Below, piece after piece: positions 55,387 to 62,962 of a stretch of 64,000 bases of DNA. The number at the start of each line of letters is the position of its first letter. Position 1 is the stretch's first letter. A program made the translations under genes and the position numbers. This DNA comes from Pseudomonadota bacterium (GTDB taxonomy: Bacteria > Desulfobacterota > Binatia > UBA9968): positions 1 to 64,000 of the forward strand of contig JAJPJQ010000010.1 of the NCBI GenBank assembly GCA_021324155.1, given 5' to 3'. Under the pieces are notes generated by a model, which saw only the letters and a program-made list of their open reading frames with translations, had not been told where the DNA came from and searched no databases.

Positions 55387-55454
55387 TGGGTTCCGTTCGT
55401 AGCGATCCAACAACGATGCAACCCGAGCGGAATTCGCTTGGAAGAGAGGTTTCG

Positions 55455-55913
55455 ATGATGCAGACCAACGTCAGCAGCGGTGGTTTCATGCTCGACGAGA
55501 TGTCGTCGATGTTTCAACCCGACAGCCTGCTGCCCGTTCAATACTTCGAGAACTTCCGCCGTAAGGTTCAGACCGAGCCCGAGAAGCGGCTCTTGCTCGC
55601 CGTATTGGAAGACGCGCTCGCCTGTTATCAGAAGCACTTCTCGTCGCGCGGCGGCCGCGGCATGCGGCTCTTCCGCGAGACGGAGGAGTGGATCTTCCGC
55701 GAAGACAGCACGCGGCCCTTCTGCTTCACGAACATCTGCGAGGTCGTCGGCTTCGACCCGCAATATATCCGCAAAGGGCTGCTCAAGTGGCGCGAGATGA
55801 AGATCGAAGAGATCTCGCGGATGACCTTCGACGCGCTGCCGCCGAGAACCCGCATTAAGCTGCCGCAGCCGCACCGCATCGAGCGGACCCGCATGATCGG
55901 CCTGCGCGCCTAA
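55455..55913 (+). CDS. Conserved-looking hypothetical protein with possible HTH
   Basis: 152 residues from ATG 55455 (GAGAGG five bases upstream). No signal or membrane helix. N-terminal half PVQYFENFRRKVQTEPEKRL with LLLAVLEDALACYQKHF; central EEWIFREDSTRPFCFTNICE; then VVGFDPQYIRKGLLKWREMK, which has the spacing of a helix-turn-helix. The last 20 residues are Arg/Pro-rich. I do not know the family; a small DNA-binding regulator is a reasonable guess. Strong terminator follows. Confidence 0.65.
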   Translation: MMQTNVSSGGFMLDEMSSMFQPDSLLPVQYFENFRRKVQTEPEKRLLLAVLEDALACYQKHFSSRGGRGMRLFRETEEWIFREDSTRPFCFTNICEVVGFDPQYIRKGLLKWREMKIEEISRMTFDALPPRTRIKLPQPHRIERTRMIGLRA

Positions 55914-55936
55914 GGCCGGTTCTATACATGACCTGA

Positions 55937-55971
55937 ACGCCTGCGTCCTGAAAAGGACGCAGGCGTTTTTA
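55937..55971 (+). terminator. Rho-independent terminator
   Basis: AACGCCTGCGTCC, loop TGAAAA, GGACGCAGGCGTT then TTT: perfect 13-bp stem with five T, 23 bases after the stop of the HTH-like gene. Confidence 0.92.
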
Positions 55972-56047
55972 TTTCGCTTGCAGGAGCGCGGCGCATCGGA
56001 TAATCGTAGCGCGAGGATTCCGAGGCGCGCTGCGCCTCGATACCGCG

Positions 56048-56725
56048 ATGACTAAAAAAATCTTCCCCTGGCTCGGTCGCGAATTCGTCGAGCTTTCCGC
56101 GGAGGCGAAATCCGCGGGCGCGCCGGCGGAGCAGGCTCGCGAGATCTTCACGCGCTTCGACGGCGAGCTCAAAGCGCTCGGCCTCTCGCTCGACGACACG
56201 GTTCGCAGCCGTCTCTGGGGCCGCGACCGGAAGGCCCGCGACCACGGCAGCGAGGAGCGCGTGCGGGCTCTGTCCGGCCGCGCGCGCTCGGCGAGCTCGA
56301 GCTTCATCGCGCCCGAGCGCTTCGACTCCGACGCTTCGGTCGCCGTCGACCTCACCGCGATACGCCCGTCGCGGCCATGCGAGAAGATTTTAAAGGAATA
56401 CGACCCGCCGATCACGCCGCTGCGCTATCTCATCTACGATTCGTTCGTAGTCCTTTCCGGCGTGACCGCCGTCCTTCCCACGCTCGAAGATCAGATGGGC
56501 AATATTCTGTCGCGCATCGGCGGCTCGCTCGTCGATGCCGGCGCGTCATGGGAAAAGGTCGTAAAAATTTCTTTTTATCTCCACCGCAGCCAGACGATCG
56601 AGGCTCTCAATGCGCTTTTCCGCAAAGTCGTCTCCGCAGATATCCCGCACATGGAATATGCCTTCGTCGACGGCTACTCGGCCGAAGGCAAATTGATCGA
56701 GATCGAGACCACGGCGCGGCTCTAA
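56048..56725 (+). CDS. RidA/YjgF-family protein, two-domain
   Basis: 225 residues, soluble. The C-terminal 110 residues match the RidA fold (SGVTAVLPTLEDQMGNILSR, SWEKVVKISFYLHRSQTIEA, PHMEYAFVDGYSAEGKLIEIE). The N-terminal half (FVELSAEAKSAGAPAEQARE, LGLSLDDTVRSRLWG) is a diverged second copy. The Arg that defines imine-deaminating RidA is not in its usual place, so it belongs to the Rid-like groups of unknown activity. Monocistronic between terminator and a convergent TauE gene. Confidence 0.78.
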   Translation: MTKKIFPWLGREFVELSAEAKSAGAPAEQAREIFTRFDGELKALGLSLDDTVRSRLWGRDRKARDHGSEERVRALSGRARSASSSFIAPERFDSDASVAVDLTAIRPSRPCEKILKEYDPPITPLRYLIYDSFVVLSGVTAVLPTLEDQMGNILSRIGGSLVDAGASWEKVVKISFYLHRSQTIEALNALFRKVVSADIPHMEYAFVDGYSAEGKLIEIETTARL

Positions 56726-56729
56726 CGGC

Positions 56730-57473
56730 TCACACAACCGAGCGCCAGATCAGCACGACGCCGATCGCGAACAGAATCGCCATCAGCGCGCGGTTGAACG
56801 TCTCCTGATTCACCCGGTCCTGCGCCTTCAAGCCGAGATAAAATCCCGCTAGCACGAACAGCGTCACGGCGAACGAGAGCTCGAGCGTCGCGCGGTCGAA
56901 GAGATTCCACGTCGAGACGGCGGCGAGCTGCGAGAGCTTCGTCACGATGAAGATCGTCGCGATCGATTTGATGAACTCGACTTTCGGCAGCCTCAGGCTG
57001 TAAAGATAGATCGCCGGCACGGGACCCGCGGCATTGGTCATGCCGTTCAAGAATCCGCTGAGAACGCCGACGAAGGGCGAGAGGTTTTTCTCCAGCCGCG
57101 TGGAAATCCGTAATTCGACGCGCAGCAGGCTCCACGCGACGAAAGCGAGGATCGTTATGCCGAGCGTGAGATTCAATATCCACGCCGGGAGCATGACAAG
57201 GACTCTGGTGCCGAGAAAAACGCCGAGGATCGTCCAGAGCAACAGCCATTTGAAGCGGCGGAAAATCTCGAACGAGAGACTGCCGCGAAAAATCTGCGTC
57301 GCGTCCATGAGAAGATTCGGAATGATGAGAATCACAACGGCGGTGCGGATGTCGAGCAGCAGTGCGACCATCGGCGTCGCGATCATGGGAAACCCCATGC
57401 CGCTCGTGCCTTTGACGAAGGCGGCGAGCAGCAGCGCCGCGGCGACGGCGACGGTGGTGAGGTCGAAGGACAT
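56730..57473 (-). CDS. TauE/SafE-family anion exporter
   Basis: 247 residues, seven or eight membrane helices. Two half-repeats begin VKGTSGMGFPMIATPMVALL and VGVLSGFLNGMTNAAGPVPA, the latter being the typical SG-x-x-x-G motif of the family. Exports sulfite, sulfoacetate or related organic anions in characterised members. Faces the RidA-like gene with 4 bases between stops, and is divergent from the methyltransferase gene. Confidence 0.9.
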   Translation of the reverse strand: MSFDLTTVAVAAALLLAAFVKGTSGMGFPMIATPMVALLLDIRTAVVILIIPNLLMDATQIFRGSLSFEIFRRFKWLLLWTILGVFLGTRVLVMLPAWILNLTLGITILAFVAWSLLRVELRISTRLEKNLSPFVGVLSGFLNGMTNAAGPVPAIYLYSLRLPKVEFIKSIATIFIVTKLSQLAAVSTWNLFDRATLELSFAVTLFVLAGFYLGLKAQDRVNQETFNRALMAILFAIGVVLIWRSVV

Positions 57474-57523
57474 TAAACCTGCTTCACGGCTTCTAGCATC
57501 TCTGCTATAGATGCGGACGATTT

Positions 57524-57985
57524 ATGGAAGGGATCAAACGCTGGCTCCGCCGCACGCCGGTGCGGACCTTCATTCTATATCCGCTGCTCACGCTTGTTTT
57601 TGAGCTCGCGGTTTACCGTCGGCTCGATTTTCATCCGTGGTATCTGCCGATCATGCTCTGGGGCTATCTGCAATATCGCCTATGCGGCAAATACCGCGTC
57701 AAACGCGGCGGCGGCGGACCGGGGCTCGACACGCCGCCGGAGCGCATGGTCGTGAGCGGGCCTTATTATTACACGCGCAACCCAATGTACCTCGGCCACG
57801 TCATCTACCTCGTCGGGCTTACGCTGACGCTGCGCTCGTGGTTCGCCGCCGCGATCACGCTCGCGACCGTAATCTGGTTCCACACCCGCGTCTTGGGTGA
57901 TGAGAAAAGACTTTTAGAGCGCTGGGGCGAGCCGTACCGCCGCTACATGGTCGTCGTGAAGCGCTGGATCCCGGGATTGTTTTAA
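57524..57985 (+). CDS. Isoprenylcysteine methyltransferase-like membrane protein
   Basis: 153 residues. Membrane helices about 17-35, 42-58 and 88-120. C-terminal SAM-binding signature of the ICMT/PEMT group: VVSGPYYYTRNPMYLGHVIY then LGDEKRLLERWGEPYRRYM. Methylates an unknown membrane lipid or quinone; no isoprenylcysteine substrate is expected in bacteria. Small size (about 150) is typical. Confidence 0.88.
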   Translation: MEGIKRWLRRTPVRTFILYPLLTLVFELAVYRRLDFHPWYLPIMLWGYLQYRLCGKYRVKRGGGGPGLDTPPERMVVSGPYYYTRNPMYLGHVIYLVGLTLTLRSWFAAAITLATVIWFHTRVLGDEKRLLERWGEPYRRYMVVVKRWIPGLF

Positions 57986-57994
57986 TCAGTCTCG

Positions 57995-58131
57995 ATTTCC
58001 GTTTCGAGTTTCGAGTTAAGATAGGAGTCCTTCGCTAAGGGCGAACGGACTTCTAATACGTGGACGGAATTCATTTCCGTTCGTGCTGGCCGGAGCACTA
58101 TTTCTCGAAACCCGACACTCGAAACCCGAAC
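57995..58131. repeat. Heptad-repeat hairpin array B
   Basis: Left arm ATTTCCG, TTTCGAG, TTTCGAG (57995-58015); right arm CTCGAAA, CCCGACA, CTCGAAA, CCCGAAC (58104-58131), the reverse complement class. Between them sit two further small inverted repeats, one around 58027-58050 (GTCCTTCGC with GGCGAACGGAC). The array fills the gap between the convergent methyltransferase and UbiD genes, so the folded RNA would end both transcripts. Confidence 0.65.
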
Positions 58132-58134
58132 TAT

Positions 58135-59733
58135 TTATGACGGCTTGACCCTTTTCCCTTTCGCTTTCTCGCCCGTAATCCAGTAGTCACCTTTGACCGC
58201 GAGCTCCGCCTCTTCGATATCCTGCTGCGTCCAGTCGCCCAGGCTGTAGCCGTACCACGGCATGCGCGGCTTGAGCGTCGGCAGCCCGAGCTCCTCCCAA
58301 ATCTCTTTTGACCGCTCCATGAATTCTTGCCGCGGCAGCGACACCGGCGTGTAGGGCCACGGCCGGGTCGCATCGATCAGCAGCGCGCTGCCCGGCGTCT
58401 GGCGCGAGATATGCGTCGGCACGCCCGGCGGATAGCATGAGGGATCGAGGCCCGGCGATTTGCCTTTGACGACCATCACGTCCTTATCGGGGATCACGTT
58501 GTAGGAGATCGCCCAGTTGATCATCGCCGGATCGCGGATGTCGATGTCCTCGTCGACCGCGATGCAGATCTTGGCGTAGCTGCCGCTGAAGCCCGCGGTG
58601 GAATTGAGCGCGCGCCACACGTCGCCAGAGTTGGTTTTCTTCATCTTGACGACGCAATAAGCCTGCCCGCTGCCGCTTACCTCGTCGTGGATCGCGACGT
58701 CGAGCACCGACGGGTTGCCGGCGTCGTGGCGCAAGAGTTTATAGATGACTTTTTCCGTGCCGGTGTGCTTGATCTTGCTCGACTCGCTCGGCGGAAACTG
58801 GCTCATGAGCGTCGTGTAGATCGCGTCCTTGCGGTGCGTAATGCAGGTCACTTCCAAAAACGGCGCGATGCCGCGGTGCCCCATATAGCCGGGATATTCG
58901 CCGAACGGCCCCTCGGGCTCGATCCATTCCGTCGAGATTTTTCCCTCGATGACGATCTCGGCGGTCGCGGGCACCATGAGATCGATGGTCTTGCACTTGA
59001 TTAGCGGCACCGGCTCGCCAGCGAGTCCGCCCGCGAGACGGTATTCGTCGAAATCGTACGGCAGCTTCGCGGTCGCGGCATAGGCGATCGACGGGATCAC
59101 GCCGATCACGATCGCGGCTTCCAGCGGGATGCCTTTCGCCTGGCATTTTTTCCAGTGCGTGCCCATATGCTGGCCCAAAAACAATCCCCCGGTGCGGTCG
59201 GGCGCCTTGATCTGGCCGCGGTAGTTGCCGATGTTGTAGATGCCGGTCTCGGGATCTTTCGTCACCCAATTCGCCGACGTGAGATAGGGCGCGTTGTCGA
59301 AGCCCGGCGTCGAGATCGGCACCGGGATCATGTCGAGGCCGAAGCCGTTGAGCAGGTCCTTGCCCGTGCGCACCATCTCCTGCGCCGGGCCGGACTCGAC
59401 GACCATCGGCGCGATCGGATGGAGCTGCGCCTGGTTCCAGCGCTCGAAAATCTCCTCGGGCTCGCACATGAGTCCGATCGCGTAAATTTCCGTCGACGCG
59501 GCGAGCGTGCCGACGGAGACCGGCATCGTGAATTTCTTTCCTTTGGCATCCGTCACGTTCTCGAACAGAAACGCCTTGCGCTGCTCCTCGTCCAGGCCGC
59601 GGAACTGCCAGCGCACGAGCGGCATCAACTCGGTGTCTTTGTTGATCTCGCGCTTGATGCGCACGAGCTTGCCGCGCTCCTCGAGCGCCTTCAGATGCTC
59701 GCGCACATCGCGATAGTATTTTCCTTGCGCCAT
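58135..59733 (-). CDS. UbiD-family (de)carboxylase
   Basis: 532 residues from ATG 59733 (MAQGKYYRDVREHLKALEER), with GGAGG four bases upstream; the frame runs to 59940 without conserved sequence. UbiD motifs: LGQHMGTHWKKCQAKG-type prFMN region, EFTG-like EGPFGEYPGYMGHRG (catalytic Glu in the E-x-P-F-GE-x-x-GY loop) and VIVGDVDIRDP-like VDEDIDIRDPAMINWAI. Reversible decarboxylation of unsaturated or aromatic acids using prenylated FMN. No UbiX is adjacent. Substrate unknown. Confidence 0.92.
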   Translation of the reverse strand: MAQGKYYRDVREHLKALEERGKLVRIKREINKDTELMPLVRWQFRGLDEEQRKAFLFENVTDAKGKKFTMPVSVGTLAASTEIYAIGLMCEPEEIFERWNQAQLHPIAPMVVESGPAQEMVRTGKDLLNGFGLDMIPVPISTPGFDNAPYLTSANWVTKDPETGIYNIGNYRGQIKAPDRTGGLFLGQHMGTHWKKCQAKGIPLEAAIVIGVIPSIAYAATAKLPYDFDEYRLAGGLAGEPVPLIKCKTIDLMVPATAEIVIEGKISTEWIEPEGPFGEYPGYMGHRGIAPFLEVTCITHRKDAIYTTLMSQFPPSESSKIKHTGTEKVIYKLLRHDAGNPSVLDVAIHDEVSGSGQAYCVVKMKKTNSGDVWRALNSTAGFSGSYAKICIAVDEDIDIRDPAMINWAISYNVIPDKDVMVVKGKSPGLDPSCYPPGVPTHISRQTPGSALLIDATRPWPYTPVSLPRQEFMERSKEIWEELGLPTLKPRMPWYGYSLGDWTQQDIEEAELAVKGDYWITGEKAKGKRVKPS

Positions 59734-59857
59734 CGGTCCTCCGTAATCTCCTGTCATTATCATTCGCGCTCTAGAAGTTGCAAGTTTGCGCGGCATTTTT
59801 GCCTCGCGCAAAGCTGCTTGACAAAGCCGCGAAGCGAGGCCTAACTTCATTGAATCT

Positions 59858-60739
59858 ATGGCGAATCTCGGCTTCGTCGGACTCGGCGTGATGGGCGGCC
59901 GCATGGCGCAGCGCCTCCTCGACGCCGGCCACAGCGTCACCGGCTACAACCGCACGAAATCCAAAGCGCAGTCGCTCATCGACTCCGGCATGAACTGGGC
60001 CGACTCGCCGCGCGCCGCCGCGGAAGCCTCGGAGATCACTTTTTCGATGGTGACCAATACCGAAGCGCTCGAAGCCGTCGCGCGCGGGCGGGACGGCGTT
60101 ATCGCCGGTCTCGGCGCGGGAAAAATTTACATCGACATGAGCACGGTAAGCCCCGCGGCGAGCCGCGCTCTCGCATCGGAGGTCAAGGCGAAAGGCGCGG
60201 CGATGCTCGACGCGCCGGTCTCCGGCAGCGTCGCGACGCTGGAGGAAGGCAAGCTCTCGATCATGGTCGGCGGCGAGCGCGAGGTGGTCGAGCGCGCGCG
60301 GCCGATTCTGCAAGCGATCGGCCCGAAGGTCACGCACGTCGGCCCGAACGGTCTCGCCGTCTCGATGAAGATCGCGACCAACCTGAGCCTCGCCGTGCAG
60401 ATGCTCGCCTTCAGCGAGGGCGTGTTGCTCGCGGAAAAGAGCGGCATCGCGCGCGAGACCGCGGTCGAAGTGCTGCTCAACAGCGTGATCGCCTCGCCGA
60501 TGGTCAAGTACCGCGGCCCGTTCGTGCTCAAGCAGCCGGATGAAGCGTGGTTCGACGTCAACATGATGCAGAAGGATCTTCTGCTCGCGCTCGAGCTGGG
60601 GCGGCAAAAGGACGTGCCGCTGCCGACCACCGCCGTAACGAACGAGATGCTCACGACCGCGCGCGCGATGGGATTAGCGAAAAAAGATTTCGCCGCGTTG
60701 TTCGACGCACTAGCGGAGATGGCTGGAATTAAAAAATGA
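59858..60739 (+). CDS. 3-hydroxyisobutyrate dehydrogenase-like NAD(P)-dependent reductase
   Basis: 293 residues. Rossmann motif GLGVMG at 8-13 with Asn/Arg after strand 2 (YNRTKSKA, NADP type), substrate motif DAPVSGSVATLEEGKL and catalytic Lys171 in SMKIATNL; C-terminal helical dimer domain. Beta-hydroxyacid dehydrogenase family (3-HIBDH, glyoxylate/succinic semialdehyde reductase, tartronate semialdehyde reductase). The NRT loop favours NADPH. Divergent from ubiD (124 bases between starts). Confidence 0.9.
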   Translation: MANLGFVGLGVMGGRMAQRLLDAGHSVTGYNRTKSKAQSLIDSGMNWADSPRAAAEASEITFSMVTNTEALEAVARGRDGVIAGLGAGKIYIDMSTVSPAASRALASEVKAKGAAMLDAPVSGSVATLEEGKLSIMVGGEREVVERARPILQAIGPKVTHVGPNGLAVSMKIATNLSLAVQMLAFSEGVLLAEKSGIARETAVEVLLNSVIASPMVKYRGPFVLKQPDEAWFDVNMMQKDLLLALELGRQKDVPLPTTAVTNEMLTTARAMGLAKKDFAALFDALAEMAGIKK

Positions 60740-60741
60740 TC

Positions 60742-60821
60742 TTGAGTTTCGAATGATGAATTTTGAATTGAATACCTTAATTCAACATTCAACATTCAAA
60801 ATTCAACATTCAACATTAAAC
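60742..60821. repeat. Heptad-repeat hairpin array C
   Basis: Left arm TTGAGTT, TCGAATG, ATGAATT, TTGAATT; right arm six units ATTCAAC, ATTCAAC, ATTCAAA, ATTCAAC, ATTCAAC, ATTAAAC (60780-60821). Arms are reverse-complement types, forming an AT-rich imperfect hairpin. It begins 3 bases after one stop codon and ends 4 bases before the E1 alpha ATG, leaving no room for a ribosome site. Confidence 0.75.
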
Positions 60822-60824
60822 AGT

Positions 60825-61838
60825 ATGACTCAACCTGCAAAGAAGAAACCGTCAACGGCAACAACCGCCGGCACGATGGTTGACAGCGATAAGTTGCTGC
60901 GCTTCTACCGCCAGATGTTGAAGATCCGGCTCTTCGAGGAGCAGGTGAACCAGCTCTATCTCGGCGCGAAGATGCCGGGCCTCGCGCACCTATATATAGG
61001 ACAGGAAGCCGTCGCGGTCGGCGTCTGCGAAGCGCTGCGCGCCGACGACTACATCACGAGCACGCACCGCGGCCACGGCCACTGCCTCGCCAAGGGCGCG
61101 GCGATCGACAAGATGTTCGCCGAGCTGCTCGGCAAGGCCGACGGCTACTGCCGTGGCAAGGGCGGTTCGATGCACATCGCCGACCAGGAGCGCGGCAACC
61201 TCGGCGCGAACGCCATCGTCGGCGGCAGCGCCGGCATCGCCACCGGCGCGGCGCTCTCGGCGAAGATGCGCGGCACGGATCAGGTCGCGGTCTGCTTCTT
61301 CGGCGAAGGCGCGCTCGGCCAGGGTCTGCTCTACGAATGCATGAACATGGCGGCGCTCTGGAAGCTTCCGGTGATCTATCTCTGCGAGAACAACATGTAC
61401 AACGAGTACACGCACTATAGCGAGACGACCGCCGGAACGATCGAAGGCCGCGCGCAGGCCTTCGGCATCCCGACGGAGACCATCGAAGGCCAGGACGTCG
61501 AGCTCGTTTATCGCACCGCATCGAAGCTGATCGAGCGCGCGCGCAAAAGCGACGGTCCGTCGTTTCTCCTCTGCAACACCTACCGCTTCCACGGCCACCA
61601 CGTCGGCGACATCGACCGCGCCTACTACCGGCCGAAAAAAGAGGAAGAAGAATGGAAGGAGCGGCGCGACCCGGTAAAGCTCCTCGCCGATAAGCTCGTG
61701 CGCAGCGAGATCGTCGACCGGCAGTTTCTGGCCGGGACGGAAAGCGAGATCGCAGGCGAGATCAAATCCGGCGCCGACTTCGCACTGAATGCGCCGTATC
61801 CTGACGCTACAGAAGTGGATCAAGATGTTTACGCGTAA
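60825..61838 (+). CDS. Thiamine-diphosphate dehydrogenase E1 alpha (pyruvate/acetoin type)
   Basis: 337 residues from ATG 60825 (MTQPAKKKPS); the frame extends upstream through the heptad array to 60753, which I take as accidental. PDH-E1 alpha/AcoA motifs: GLAHLYIGQEAVAVGVCEAL, STHRGHGHCLAKG, GGSMHIAD and the TPP motif FFGEGALGQG...CENN (160-190). Acts with E1 beta (next gene) in a 2-oxoacid or acetoin dehydrogenase complex. No E2 or E3 follows; they must lie elsewhere. No ribosome site is visible. Confidence 0.92.
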   Translation: MTQPAKKKPSTATTAGTMVDSDKLLRFYRQMLKIRLFEEQVNQLYLGAKMPGLAHLYIGQEAVAVGVCEALRADDYITSTHRGHGHCLAKGAAIDKMFAELLGKADGYCRGKGGSMHIADQERGNLGANAIVGGSAGIATGAALSAKMRGTDQVAVCFFGEGALGQGLLYECMNMAALWKLPVIYLCENNMYNEYTHYSETTAGTIEGRAQAFGIPTETIEGQDVELVYRTASKLIERARKSDGPSFLLCNTYRFHGHHVGDIDRAYYRPKKEEEEWKERRDPVKLLADKLVRSEIVDRQFLAGTESEIAGEIKSGADFALNAPYPDATEVDQDVYA

Positions 61839-61840
61839 TA

Positions 61841-61912
61841 TTGAATGATGAATTTTGAATGTTGAATTATCGATCCGCCAATTCAAAACTCAAAATTTCA
61901 AATTCATAATTT
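61841..61912. repeat. Heptad-repeat hairpin array D
   Basis: Left arm TTGAATG, ATGAATT, TTGAATG, TTGAATT (61841-61868), spacer ATCGATCCGCC, right arm AATTCAA, AACTCAA, AATTTCA, AATTCAT (61880-61907). Same repeat family as array C. It fills the whole 74-bp gap between the E1 alpha stop and the E1 beta ATG. Confidence 0.75.
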
Positions 61913-62920
61913 ATGGCCAAGCAGGCACAAACGACCGCCGGCAGAGCAATTACCTTCGCGCAAGCTATCAACGAGGCGCTGGCCGAGGAGATGCGCCGCG
62001 ATCCGAAGGTCTTCATCCTCGGCGAGGATGTCGCCGAAGCAGGCACGCCGTTCAAGGTCCTCTCGGGTCTGGTGAAAGAATTCGGCAAGGAGCGCGTGAT
62101 CGATTCGCCGATCTCCGAGGCCGGCATCGCCGGCATTTGCGTCGGGGCGGCGATGACCGGCATGCGTCCGGTCGTTGACATCATGTTCGGCGACTTCGCC
62201 ACGCTGGTCATGGATCAGATGGTAAACCAGGCCGCGAAGACGCATTACATGTCCGGCGGGAAGCTCACGGTCCCGATGGTGATGCGCACGACGCTCGGAG
62301 CGACGCGCCGCTCCGCCGCGCAGCACAGTCAGAGCCTGCACGCCTGGTTCAGCCATATTCCGGGACTCAAAGTCGTCCTGCCCGCGACCCCGTACGACGC
62401 CAAAGGCCTGCTGAAGACCGCGATCCGCGACGACAACCCCGTCGTCTTTTTCGAAGACAAGATGATGTACCAGCAGAAGGGCGTCGTGCCGGCGCAAGAC
62501 TACACGATCCCCTTCGGCGTCGCCGACGTGAAGCGCGCGGGCAAGGACATCACGCTGGTGGCGACGAGCAGCATGGTCGAGGTGTCGTTGAAGGCGGCGG
62601 AGATTTTACAGGCGTCCAACATCTCCGCGGAAGTCGTCGATGTGCGCACGACCGTGCCGCTCGACAAGGAGACATTGATCGCGTCGGCGCAGAAGACGAC
62701 GCGCGCGCTCGTCGTCGACGAGGGCTACGAGCGCTACGGCGTCACCGCCGAGATCGCGTCGGTCATTGCCGACGGCGCTTTCTATTATCTCGACGCGCCG
62801 GTCAAGCGCATGGGCGCGATGGACGTCCCGGTGCCGTTCTCGCCGGTGCTGGAGGATCAGACCGTGCCTACGCCGGAGAGCGTAGCGGAAACGGCGAGAA
62901 AACTTTGCGGGAAAATGTAG
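61913..62920 (+). CDS. Thiamine-diphosphate dehydrogenase E1 beta
   Basis: 335 residues. E1 beta/AcoB motifs: AINEALAEEMRRDPKVFILG, GEDVAEAGTPFKVLSGL, TPISE-like IDSPISEAGIAGICVGAAMT, and C-terminal domain VDVRTTVPLDKETLIASAQK. Partner of the E1 alpha upstream. As for alpha, the start codon abuts a heptad array instead of a ribosome site. The stop lies inside an inverted repeat (62917-62944). Confidence 0.93.
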   Translation: MAKQAQTTAGRAITFAQAINEALAEEMRRDPKVFILGEDVAEAGTPFKVLSGLVKEFGKERVIDSPISEAGIAGICVGAAMTGMRPVVDIMFGDFATLVMDQMVNQAAKTHYMSGGKLTVPMVMRTTLGATRRSAAQHSQSLHAWFSHIPGLKVVLPATPYDAKGLLKTAIRDDNPVVFFEDKMMYQQKGVVPAQDYTIPFGVADVKRAGKDITLVATSSMVEVSLKAAEILQASNISAEVVDVRTTVPLDKETLIASAQKTTRALVVDEGYERYGVTAEIASVIADGAFYYLDAPVKRMGAMDVPVPFSPVLEDQTVPTPESVAETARKLCGKM

Positions 62921-62944
62921 GGCGGGTTTTAAACCCGACCCTAC
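62917..62944. repeat. Inverted repeat GTAGGG-CGGGTTT / AAACCCG-ACCCTAC
   Basis: 13- and 14-base arms, complementary but for one unpaired base, around a one-base loop. It overlaps the E1 beta stop codon and lies 18 bases before the M24-family start. Resembles a REP-like or palindromic element common between genes of environmental bacteria; no T-run. Confidence 0.6.
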
Positions 62945-62962
62945 GCGTTCAGGAGAACGATC

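Noticed and set aside
60753-60824. 24-residue N-terminal extension of E1 alpha encoded by heptad array C
   Set aside because: The extension only translates the repeat and is absent from the family; ATG 60825 preferred.
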